This document shows positions 48,401 to 64,000 of a stretch of 64,000 nt of DNA, one piece after another. Made by a program: the position numbers and the translations under genes. Numbering within the stretch: position 1 is the stretch's first letter; every line of letters begins with the position of its first letter. Under the pieces are notes generated by a model. The model was not told the DNA's origin. It worked only from the letters and a program-made list of their open reading frames with translations, and searched no databases. This stretch comes from Leptoclinus maculatus (taxonomy: Eukaryota > Chordata > Actinopteri > Perciformes > Stichaeidae), in NCBI GenBank assembly GCA_032191485.1, contig JAVDOI010000010.1, positions 7,929,318-7,993,317 on the forward strand, read 5' to 3'.

Positions 48401-49701
48401 TGTGACATGGGCAAAGGTACTGTACACACAAACATTTAACTTCATCACAGCACAGGACTACAGTTTTTTTGTCATTAAAGATCCAATTTAAATTGTTATT
48501 ATTCTTATTAATTACTGTCTATCTTATTATTAAGGTTTCAATCCTTAATGTAAAGCAGCAGTAGAACAAAATCACAGTAACGCATTAATTGTTTGCTGTG
48601 AATTACAAATACATTTAAAGGCAATTTGAATACAGGGCAGGGATGGCGGACTTCGCCACTAACAATGAAAACTGATACAGAAGAAGTAATTACATAATAT
48701 AAATACATTAAATAGCTATGCTTAACAAATGTTGAACATATCAACATGAAACTATTTGATGTAAATTGTGAGGTTGAAGACTTTAATTTGTTCTATTACT
48801 TTTTCTTTTTTTTCAATTTAGATCACGGAGCAACAGTCATCCAGCGAAGGACGGATGGTTCAGTGAATTTTGATCAAATCTGGGAGAAGTATGAAAATGG
48901 GTTTGGAGATTTTCACGGTGAGAGACATTATTCTCTTCTTGAGACTTTACTTTGAAAATGTATTGTGAACTGCCAAATTCTAAATTACTCAGCGTATATC
49001 ATTATTATAACGTTTGTAATTTTATAAAATGTAATAACAGCATCACTCCTCAAAGGTGCTTGATGAATCATGTCAGCTCCGACGGCTCACTGATGTCTCT
49101 CTCATAGGCGACTTTTGGCTTGGTCTCAGAAACATCCACTCTCTAGCCACTCAGGGCAACTCTGTCCTTCACATCCAGCTGGAAGACTGGAAACAGAACA
49201 GGCGCTTCGTTGAATACAGATTTAACCTTAATGGTCCTGAGAGCAACTACACCATTCACCTCGCGCATCTGTCTGGAGATTTGCTGCCGGACCCCATGAG
49301 CAACCACACAGGCATGATGTTCTCCACCAAGGACCGGGACAATGACAACCACCAGGAATCCAACTGTGCCCGCAACTACACAGGTACAGCAATTACACGT
49401 GTAGGAGACAAACAGGGGGATTAATGAATACTTGTCATCCAGTATCAGCTGCACAACATGTCATTTCTGTCATCTTCCAGGTGGATGGTGGTTTAACGCC
49501 TGCGGAGACACCAACCTGAATGGGAGATATTTCCACATGAGACCTAAGGGGCGCTCAGATCGTAGGAGAGGGATTCAGTGGAAGCCGGTCCAAAAAGCGT
49601 CTTACTCCCTTAAGTTTACCCAGATCTCTGTACACCCCGTGGCTTCCCCCAATACCCCCTCCTCCACTTCAGCCTTCTCTCAAACAGGTGTCTTTCTGTG
49701 A
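45460..49701 (+). CDS. angptl3: Angiopoietin-like 3 (7 exons, 481 aa)
   Basis: Secreted liver protein that inhibits lipoprotein lipase and endothelial lipase, raising plasma triglyceride. Exons: 45460-45966, 46356-46466, 47825-47945, 48303-48416, 48822-48917, 49108-49383, 49481-49701; total 1446 nt, all in frame. The start ATG has A at -3 and begins a signal peptide (about residues 1-21, ISLIHILLVVAAAGVPVL). The lipase-binding region is strongly conserved: SRFAALDDV at 39-47 and KTKGQINDILHKLNIFDHSF from residue 67. A coiled coil runs to about 205, followed by a Thr/Ser-rich linker. The fibrinogen-like domain starts near 248 with four cysteines (PSDCSDLF, AFCDMG, SNCARNY, NACGDTN), plus GGWWFNACG and the RRGIQWKP stretch. 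Human ANGPTL3 is 460 aa. The linker lacks an obvious RxxR convertase site, and the C-terminus is extended by a Ser/Thr/Pro-rich tail (ASPNTPSSTSAFSQTG). Confidence 0.95.
46499..46534 (+). repeat. 12-bp tandem repeat, 3 copies
   Basis: GGGGTCAAAGAA is repeated three times without change just inside angptl3 intron 2, 32 bases after the donor at 46467. It reads as repeated Gly-Ser-Lys-Lys in the frame continuing from the exon, but it lies beyond a good GTAAAT donor and is treated as intronic. Confidence 0.9.
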
Positions 49702-50302
49702 TCCAGCACCAGCATTCTCTCAGTGAAAACACTTGCATTTAACAGTGGCCTCTTCAGGAGAGCCCTGGCGATGCTTCATGTGGACAGCCGTGGTTTAAGA
49801 CGCCTTGGGCAGAGAACCAAGATGTTTCTTTCCGAGTGTCAAGTTCCAGTAGATTAAGTCACAGAGGACATTAAACAAGCTTTACAATTCTAAGTGCTGT
49901 GAGAAAGCCAAAAGAATGCATTATCTGAACCATGATAGCCTCTAATGTAATTGAACACTTGCATTGTGAAATCTGAAAAAATACTGAAATACAGTTAGCA
50001 GTTGGCATACAATATATCTTCACTCACTGTATCTCAGAGGTCAAAGGATATGGAGGAGAAATTAAAACATACAGCCATATGTGAGCAGTTTTTATATTGG
50101 GTCACATTGACTCTCAATATACAGCAGTGGCTTCCAACATGGCGGAGGCCCTTGAAGGGGTCACAAGATACATCTAAGGAGTCGGGAGAGAATGGACTTC
50201 TCTGAAGTGGTTATCTTGTGAAATACTGTCCAGAATTACCTCCTCTGTCATATTACAATTATTTTAAATGTACCGAGGATTGCATCTCATGGTTATTTTC
50301 TT

Positions 50303-50308
50303 AATAAA
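50303..50308 (+). terminator. angptl3 poly(A) signal AATAAA
   Basis: AATAAA about 600 bases after the angptl3 stop at 49701, with no earlier canonical signal noticed. It implies a 3' UTR of about 620 bases. Confidence 0.6.
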
Positions 50309-52361
50309 TGGATTAAAAATGTGAAAATAGTGAGAAATGCTTCAGACTCACAGTCCAAAACCCCCCACAATCAGAAGATAGAATAGAAGACTTAGAAAAC
50401 CAGCAATCAGTCACCTTTGACAGGCTACAGGTAAAGAACTGTTGGCATTATTGATTAAGAAAATGACTGAAATAGTTATTTGATTATTAAAATAATTACT
50501 GATAACATTTTCAGATGAATCAATTTATTGTTTCGCTTCAATAAAATAATCTGAAAATCATCTGTTGAACTGCTTACACTGACATCTGTAATGAGTGACA
50601 AGGCATCCCAATCAGACACTGCTTCATTCTGAGGCATTTCTAAGGCAAAAAAGTTTGGGATGGTGGCGACTTAATGTAATGCTAGTATTCATACATTTTG
50701 GGTAATCCGTAACTGAAAATATAATGAATTTTTTTCCTGATCAATCCTGAAACGGACCAAGACAAACGTCTATAATGTTCAGTTTGTTATTACGGGCTGT
50801 AGATTGATTCGGACATTGGTCTGGCACAAAATGCTCTTTTTGTGTCAACAGAGATTTGGCCCAGATTCATTTTTTATTGATTTATTTCTATTTTGATGCC
50901 AAAGTCTACAAATGGATGACTGATGCATGTTTGTGCTTATTGTACTAAAACTATCAGGCCAAATCCCAATGTCCCCCCTCACGGACTCACGGACTTTGAG
51001 GCGCGCTCCGCGAAGTCCGTGAGGGTTTAGGGATGACTGTCAAATCGTCAAGTGTTTGAGGGCTCACTCGCAGACATTTTGAGCCCTTCATGAACCCTTT
51101 CCGTAAGCCAGCATACACTTAGCCTCAGGGAATTACCCACAAATCATTGCAATGTGACGTTAAACACGGGGTAACCAGTGGACGCATGGAGACATAAAAA
51201 AAAAAAGGTAAACAAAGAGGACGGATCACGTGTGTTCAGCCTGGAGTAATACATTTACACAGAAACATTAAGGGTTAAAGATGGAACAAAAAATAAACAT
51301 GAAATCAGAAGATATTTATTGATTTATTCATCAAACATTTGATTTTGTCATTGAAGCTGTTTTGACAAAAAACGGGTAAATAGATTATATAAAATGACCT
51401 CTCATACTGTGAGGAAAGAGCCTGGAAGACATTCAAATCAGGGAGTACAAAGTATAAAATAAATACCCACAATTATACATCATATTTTTTGTCGTTTTCA
51501 TGGTAACGTGATATGTTGCAGCAAAGTGCTGTCCCATTCCTACTTCCACCATCTCAAGCCCTCACAGCCTCTCACACTCAACCACTTACTAGGTCACTTC
51601 AATTAAGTCCTTGAGGGTTCAGGGCTTAGGGTTTGGGGGGGATTTGGCCTCAGAGTATTGCCCTGGGAGGTCTGGGAACGCGTTTGTATTGTGTTGTCGC
51701 CCTTAACGAACTCTAGAGGGCAGTGTTGTTCTGTCTCATGCAGACCCCTTCACTCTGATTTGATTGTGCTGCATGTATAATTAGATTTGACAAATTCTAT
51801 TTGTTTTGTAAACAGATACTTTCTTAAAACCACATCTAAATTCAGTATGTGCTTCTAATGACTCTCTAATTGCTCCTCTCGCACTCTTCGTTCACACACT
51901 CAGCTTTGAGAAAGGGTAAATATCCCCTCTCCAATGCCAATGAGAGATGTCATCTCTCATTGTTACTCTGAGAACAGCTGCAGCCGTTTCACAGAGGAAC
52001 AAATAGCTCCCATAGCACCTCAGTACTTTCATCCAGACACACCCAAACACATACACACACACACTTCTTTGTGACTTGGCCTGCAGCCTTGACAGTGATC
52101 TCCCTGCACATGTGTGAAGGAGCGTCTTCAGTTACTCCCCCCTGCCTCTGCACACACATTGGTTTGAAAAGTTATTTTGGGCTTCAGAAGTGCCACTGTA
52201 ACCCTGTACTTCTCGTGAAATAACAGGAGGAGTCAAGATTATACCCTGCCATTCTTCCCCTGTGTACGGTTCCCCATGTCAACTGACGGGGGATCTCCCT
52301 CTAAACACAGGTTGTAGCTCTCTTTGCTGTTGCATTAGGTTTGGATTTTCATTTTGAAACA
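50309..52361. other. Gap between angptl3 and the phosphoglucomutase gene
   Basis: No coding exon is recognised. It contains a MITE-like element at 50956-51650. The last few hundred bases before 52362 must hold the phosphoglucomutase promoter and 5' UTR; I see no clear TATA box there. Confidence 0.55.
50956..51650. mobile_element. Putative non-autonomous DNA transposon (MITE) with imperfect inverted ends
   Basis: The left end AGGCCAAATCCCAATGTCCC and the right end, read on the minus strand as AGGCCAAATCCCCCCCAAAC, are inverted copies about 695 bases apart. Further matching words lie inside (GAAGTCCGTGAGGGTTTAGG on the left, TAAGTCCTTGAGGGTTCAGG on the right). There is no transposase frame. 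No clear target duplication could be seen, so superfamily is not assigned. Confidence 0.6.
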
Positions 52362-58467
<6,106 letters not shown>

Positions 58468-58741
58468 TTCCTCCCATTTGTTACTCCATCATTGCTAAAC
58501 TAATGCCCTCTTTGTTGTTCTTTCCAGATGTTTGTATAAACTGAGCTTTAATTCCAAGTGTAGCTGCACAACATGAAGCAGTTTGCATTTTAGGCTACAA
58601 TATATTCAGTGTTTTTCTCTGTTCTACATTAAACTGCTTTTTATTTTTGGGCCATTTGTGATCTTTGTGTCTTACAGATACAAATATATTTCAATTTCAC
58701 TTGGGTTATCTGTGATTTTAAAAAGAATTGTAATTCAATTC

Positions 58742-58747
58742 AATAAA
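58742..58747 (+). terminator. Phosphoglucomutase poly(A) signal AATAAA
   Basis: AATAAA 275 bases after the stop codon at 58465-58467, the first canonical signal noticed. It would give a 3' UTR of about 295 bases. Confidence 0.6.
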
Positions 58748-60311
58748 TCACTGGCAAAAAAACAGCAGGATTTCAAAACCAGCCGTATTCTTAGTGATCA
58801 AAAACCGATTCTCGTGACATAAGTAAACACAGAGTGTGTCCCTGACTGCAGTTTCACTTCCTTTGTGAAACTCTGTTATAACAATGCATTGTCTCACCTT
58901 TTTCTGGCTGTGCACACTCAGGATATGAGCTTCGTGGTTTTGTGTAGAGTAGTAAAGTACTGAAGACTTTTGAGAGGTTGATTTAGAAGAAAATAAGAAA
59001 GTAACAGTTTCTCACATGAATAACATTTCTACATGCTCCCAGTGCTCATTTCCAAATTAAAGAACTGGCTCATGTCATGAAGCCTGAAATTATTATTTGG
59101 ATCATCTAATTTCAGGGAAATTAGGAATTTATTAGCAAATAACAACCTGAAATTGCAGTCAAGTGTGTGGTGTTGGAGGATGAGTGACAAGTCTGCTCGC
59201 TCAAACATTGACACAAACACATCTTTCCATAATTACAAAGAACACCAGCAAAGCATTACAATATCAAGGTATTACATGTAAACAGGATTACCTTTCAATC
59301 CCTTGTGGAGTATAGTTTACCTGTATCTAAATAATAATATATCTTAAACTTCTTTTCTGCATGAGACATTTAAGCTGTTTTAGGAAACATTTTAAAAGAG
59401 ACGTATCCAGCTCTGGTGTCGACATGATATCCATCTGGAGAGCAGCAGCATCAGTCCGCTAACATCTGGTCCAGCTCTGTGATCACAAATGCCCTTTGAA
59501 GTACTGTACCTTTCTCCTGGTTTCATCTCCATATTACAGTGAACCTGGAGCCCAACAAGAGGGAGACACACTGAGTTTAGCTCTGGTTCATCAGAGGTCA
59601 CTTTTGAGAATGCACCACTTTTGTGAAAACAAAAAAATCACTGACATTGCTCAGTCATCAAAATTAGTTTTTTTGGTCGACTTGGTCTCCTTTTGTAATA
59701 ATGCATAACCTCTTGACCCACAATGCAAAATCATGGTATGTACATCTCTTTGATTCAGGACAAACTGGGCAATCAGAGTATGCACGATGGCGATGTAACA
59801 TGATAGAATACATAGTTATATCACCATAAATACAAACGAAAAACAAAATTGGAAATTTTATCTCAGATATTTATACAAATCAAACGTAACACAATGGTTG
59901 AGGACTTTTGGCTTTTGAAATTGGTTTCGACATCACGTGGGTGTTAATCAAGCCCCCGCGCACAGTGCTGCATGGTGCCCTGCTCCTCATCACAAGGGAT
60001 TGCAACGACCATGGGAGAAAACTATATTTGATTGACAAGAACTTTTGATTAATGTGCCTGCAAGCGGCTAATGATGGGAGACGAGGAGTCGGCAGCACCT
60101 GGTGGTGTTCAGGTGTGTCTGCATGCTGTTTAAATCTTGGGCTGACTGCTGCTACTGTCGCTTTAAGACAGTCACCTGACAAAGAAGGAAAAACCCGATG
60201 GAGGAAGCAGGAAGTTCGTCTACCAAGAAAGAAAAGGAGAGCCCGAGCACATAAACAAAACACAAAGAAGGAGATCAAAAGACAAACAGAAAGTTTCACA
60301 CATTTATCGCA
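58748..60311. other. Gap between phosphoglucomutase and leprot, including leprot promoter and 5' UTR
   Basis: No gene is recognised. A palindromic E-box, CACGTG, lies at 59934-59939, about 370 bases upstream of the leprot ATG. There is no obvious TATA box. The purine-rich stretch 60180-60311 just before the ATG looks like 5' UTR. Confidence 0.45.
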
Positions 60312-61967
60312 ATGGCCGGAATTAAAGGTATTGTATTCTATGCGTTATGAGTCAGTCGACAGCTGAGATTTACGTTCGTTTAGTTACGATGACGTTGATG
60401 CTTCAAATACTTTGTTAGCTTAGTTGTGTATGTTTTTGCAACAACGTTGCTCTTTCGTTTCGAAAGCTATCACTACAGCACCGCTGAAGGACATTAGGGT
60501 TTGTTACAAGCTACAATGTTAGTTCCGGTATTAAGTTATCAACCTGTTTTAAGTTATTATTTATTCTCAGTAAATGTATCTTAAAAGTTAACTTGGCACA
60601 CAAACGGATTCCACAGCAAGTGTTACAAGCATAACGTGACGTTAGCTGATTTCTGTTTTGTGTCTTATTGTAACTTTGTGTGTGATGTAATGTAACGCTA
60701 ATGGGATGTTTCTCTTGTTTCAGCGCTGGTTGGTTTGTCCTTCAGTGGTGCCATTGGACTTACGTTTCTTCTTCTGGGCTGTGCACTGGAACAGTACGGG
60801 TAGGTTCTTTGTTATATTAAGTATGTTATTGTATCACATAGACCTTGGTTAACATGCAATATTGAGGCTTGAATGGATTGTTAAAACAGTGAAGAGGCAG
60901 TTAATCAGAGAGATATTTCAAACGACAAAACAACAAAACTCTCAGAAATGCCCTGTCTGGCTGTTACAAGTGGTGCTCCAGCAGTTGAATATTGCACTTA
61001 CATTCAGTTGAGGGACTTTTAAGAGGAACATTTTAAAAAAGAATGGTCAAAATCAATGCTGCAGAGAATGACAAATGTAGTCCCTTGTATGGATCAAGCT
61101 CCAGACATGCTGACTCCTACAATTTCCACTATGAATCTCAACAGCGTATTTCATTAGAGCCCCCCCCCTGCCCTCTAAATGCCCACTCCTTTAAATCTCA
61201 CTCCCAGTTTGTCATGCAGGCTTTCTGTTGAAGTATTTTAAACCTCGAGGCCAAGCTGAGATAACTCTGATGTCATTAGGGCTATTTGTCCGACTTAGTC
61301 ACATAAGACATTACACAATCGTTGTTACAGGCAGAGTAATGCTTCTCAAAGCAGGTAAACTGGGCTTCGTTTTTGCAATGCCCCTTTAAAATGTTTCATT
61401 TCAAACTCATGCCATCGTGTATCACAGAATGTGGACCAATGCTTTTAACTGTTCCCCATCTGATTCTTTAGGGTATACTGGCCGCTGTTTGTCCTGATCT
61501 TCTACATATTAAGCCCCATCCCGACCTTCATATCCAGACGCCTCAGTGATGACACTGACTCCACCAGCAATGCATGCAGAGAAATGGCCTACTTCTTAAC
61601 AACTGGCATCGTGGTATCATCTTTTGGGCTTCCCATTGTGCTAGCCCGCAATACCACAGTAAGTTCTCTCTTTACAGCCACCCTCATTGGCTTGGCTTGT
61701 ATTTGTTTGTGTAGATATGTCAGTGTTGTGTGCAACACGTCAATTGTTAGTATATTTCAAAGAGATGTACACCGTGCCAGCAGAGCATTGTGAAAAACCT
61801 ATAGATTTATTTTTGGACTGATTTCAGGATGAATATTTTCCTCCCAACAGATCCAGTGGGGTGCCTGTGGTCTGGTGATGACAGGAAACGCTGTCATCTT
61901 CCTCACCATCTTTGGTTTTTTCGTGGTGTTTGGAGGTGGGGACGACTTCAGCTGGGAGCAGTGGTAG
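60312..61967 (+). CDS. leprot: LEPROT (leptin receptor overlapping transcript protein, endospanin-1; 4 exons, 131 aa)
   Basis: Small four-span membrane protein of endosomes and Golgi that lowers surface levels of leptin and growth-hormone receptors. Exons: 60312-60327, 60724-60799, 61472-61658, 61851-61967 (TAG 61965-61967); total 396 nt, giving 131 aa, the length of human LEPROT. The protein starts MAGIKALVGLSFSGAIGLTF. It continues with GCALEQYGVYWPLFVLIF, SPIPTFISRR, AYFLTTGIVVSSFGLPIVLA and WGACGLVMTGNAVIFLTI, ending GGDDFSWEQW. ALEQYGVYWP, WGACGLV, NAVIFLTI and the EQW end favour LEPROT over LEPROTL1; the DDTD..SNACRE loop is LEPROTL1-like. In mammals the LEPR gene shares this promoter and lies next door; here lepr would be expected just beyond the right edge. 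Synteny with angptl3 and a phosphoglucomutase supports the LEPROT call. Confidence 0.94.
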
Positions 61968-62576
61968 AGTGCCTTCAGACGGTGGACCGACAGAAGGACA
62001 GATGGACAGAAGGACAGATGGACGGCTGGATGGGTGGGTAGGTGGGTAGTTGAATGGATAGACGGCAGACTGAGGGGCGTACGTGTCCTAGGGGATGATG
62101 CTCATGTACATTGTATGCTGCAAAAATGTCAACTTTACTGGGCATGTTTTCAGGCCAATTTTTATATTAAAGGGTGTCAGGGTTGGAGACAACAATATGT
62201 ATCCCATTAATGTGCCTTATGTCTAGGACCAGAGAGACACTGATGCCTATCCACCTTCACCCATATATTTTAGCTTGTCTCGCCTTTATTTCAACCCCCA
62301 AATCACCCTGCTTATTGCAGCTGCCTGCTATTTCATTATGCTTCAGTTAATCAATATCATATTGGGATCTAAAGAGTAACTCTATTGTAATGTACACTGC
62401 GATGCTTACTGCACTATCTGTCCTCATTGTTCAAGGCAGGATTGGCTTTACTGAATTATGGTTTGCTTATTATCAGCACTGTCTGCTGTTTAAAGTGTGA
62501 AGGCAGGGCAAGTTATCTTAATCCAAGCTAACTAGTTGTAGGTCTCCTTATCAGGTAAAAGATATATTTGTATGGA

Positions 62577-62579
<3 letters not shown>

Positions 62580-62608
<29 letters not shown>
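62580..62608 (+). repeat. (GT)n microsatellite
   Basis: A pure GT dinucleotide run of about 14 copies downstream of leprot. Confidence 0.9.
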
Positions 62609-62611
<3 letters not shown>

Positions 62612-63582
62612 TGTTTGTTTTCATTTAGCTGTAAAGCCTTACTTTTTGTTCTGGTGCAATTGTTTACATTCTCACCAAAGATCATTTTGAGTGCAAAAAT
62701 GGAACATATTCACCCTCGAACTGTGGATTTTGATCTGAAAGCGCTGTGTAGTGAAAATCATACATCTAAGATTCTATGTTCAATTATTGTGTGAACAGGC
62801 CGGAAGAAGCACCCATATCCATTTTATATTCCTTTCAGATGACAAAGAAATTCATACAATTGAGCCACTAAGAGCATGATATTAAATTGTGAATATTTTT
62901 TACATGTTGAATAGTAAATATGGGAGAAATGTGTTTTTTCCAAAAGGAGAGGGCTTTACCTGCAAGCTCATTCGTAAGTGCCTGTCGTCCAGTGTATATT
63001 TTGATTAATCGAGAAATCACTGTGATGTGGTTTTTGAGTCCGATTTTTGGGTTTCATCATCATCCTCATCAGGGGCCATTGACATTTGTAGTTTTAAAAT
63101 CAATATAACATAATCATGTTCTATGTCATCATTGCCAGTAACTGACTTTTAATGAGGTTCTGAAGTTTGTATGATTAGCCCACTTGACTATCACAGAAAA
63201 TCCCAGTTAGTGTTTCTGATTTCACAATTCCTTAATTGCTTTTCGAGGGAAATATTATACTGTGTGTCTCTGAACTGACATGTAAAGAAAGCTTTCTATT
63301 GTGACTCCCATACTCATACTAACGAGTTCTCAAAGGTTATTTTATAAGCTCCTGGTTACATTTTGTTTTTCTAACATTGATTAAAACTCCCTGTATAATG
63401 AAACAAACTCTGTCTTGCTGTTTATTGCTGGTGAGTGAAGTGGATGGAGATCTGACTTGTGTAAAGCTTGTCTGGGTGGTCGCGATGGACATATGTGGAC
63501 CGTATTAGCACAGCAGCAATGGTTAATGTAGCAAACCTCTGTAATGACCTCCCACGAGACACAGACTGTGAAAGAAGGAGAG

Positions 63583-63608
63583 GTGTGTGTGTGTGTGTGT
63601 GTGTGTGT
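63583..63608 (+). repeat. (GT)n microsatellite
   Basis: A pure GT dinucleotide run of about 13 copies near the right edge of the window. Confidence 0.9.
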
Positions 63609-64000
63609 ATTAGGATCAATTCTGTCTGGCCAGACTTTGCGAGCAGGTCTGACAGGCCTGAACTTCAGGTGTGAGCATCTGCTAAATCATTTAGACATTT
63701 TGCATTATTCAATAAGCGGTGTGCAAAACAGCTCCATGTTTTGCCTAACAGCGCATCATTTCCCACTGAGGAACATCTGTCTGCCTCCCTGTCTGTTTTG
63801 ATCTTTCCAAACACCGGAACATTAATATTGAATACGTGATTCACAACATTGCTGTTGTGAGTAAGCTGCAAAGCAAAAGACTGATAAAAACCAGCATTCT
63901 ATATTCAGGGTTAAATAGGATGTGATAGAAAACAACCGTGCAGCTGCATGCAACTTGAGTCGCTCATTCCTTGTTGACGTGTGTCAGGAATGCAGCTGCC

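Larger units (their letters stand above)
61968..64000 (+). other. leprot 3' UTR and flank
   Basis: ACAGAAGGACAGATGG-type short tandem words follow the stop (61990-62045). A possible poly(A) signal, ATTAAA, is at 62166-62171. (GT)n tracts lie at about 62580-62608 and 63583-63608. I see no coding exon of the leptin receptor or any other gene up to the window end. Confidence 0.55.

Overview
This is a vertebrate genomic window, and almost certainly a teleost fish. All five genes are split by GT-AG introns and encode vertebrate-specific proteins. The introns and gaps carry long (GT)n tracts and interspersed repeats of kinds common in bony fish. A percomorph is likely, but that is inference. No prokaryotic, organellar or viral gene set is present. 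All exon joins below were made by hand from splice sites and reading phase; every gene stays in frame from first to last exon.

Layout. (1) About 1-22.4 kb, plus strand: the 3' two thirds of lrp8 (ApoER2). Eleven exons encode two EGF repeats, a YWTD propeller, a third EGF, a Ser/Thr/Pro-rich stalk, the membrane segment and the NPxY tail. The LDLa ligand-binding exons lie upstream of the window. (2) About 25.2-32.9 kb, minus strand: complete kank4 coding sequence (9 coding exons, 868 aa). (3) 32.9-45.3 kb: a gene-poor, repeat-rich gap holding a hAT element with perfect 8-bp target duplications, nested in an older repeat. (4) 45.3-50.3 kb, plus: complete angptl3 (7 exons, 481 aa) with a recognisable TATA box and HNF1 site. 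(5) 52.36-58.75 kb, plus: a complete phosphoglucomutase (11 exons, 564 aa) whose sequence is PGM5-like but whose catalytic loops are intact. (6) 60.3-62.2 kb, plus: complete leprot (4 exons, 131 aa).

Gene relations. Human LRP8, KANK4, ANGPTL3, PGM1 and LEPROT all lie on chromosome arm 1p (bands p32-p31), spread over many megabases with other genes between them. Here they sit within about 62 kb, so the window is a compacted piece of a conserved synteny block. The genes do not form an operon or single pathway. LRP8 is a lipoprotein/reelin receptor, ANGPTL3 a liver-secreted inhibitor of lipoprotein lipase, LEPROT a regulator of leptin and growth-hormone receptor surface levels, PGM a glucose-phosphate enzyme and KANK4 a talin-linked cytoskeletal adaptor.

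I found no convincing new multi-gene system. The items most worth a second look are the PGM5-like enzyme in a PGM1 neighbourhood, the angptl3 promoter and its missing cleavage motif, the 33-bp minisatellite that is open in several frames, and the nested hAT insertion.
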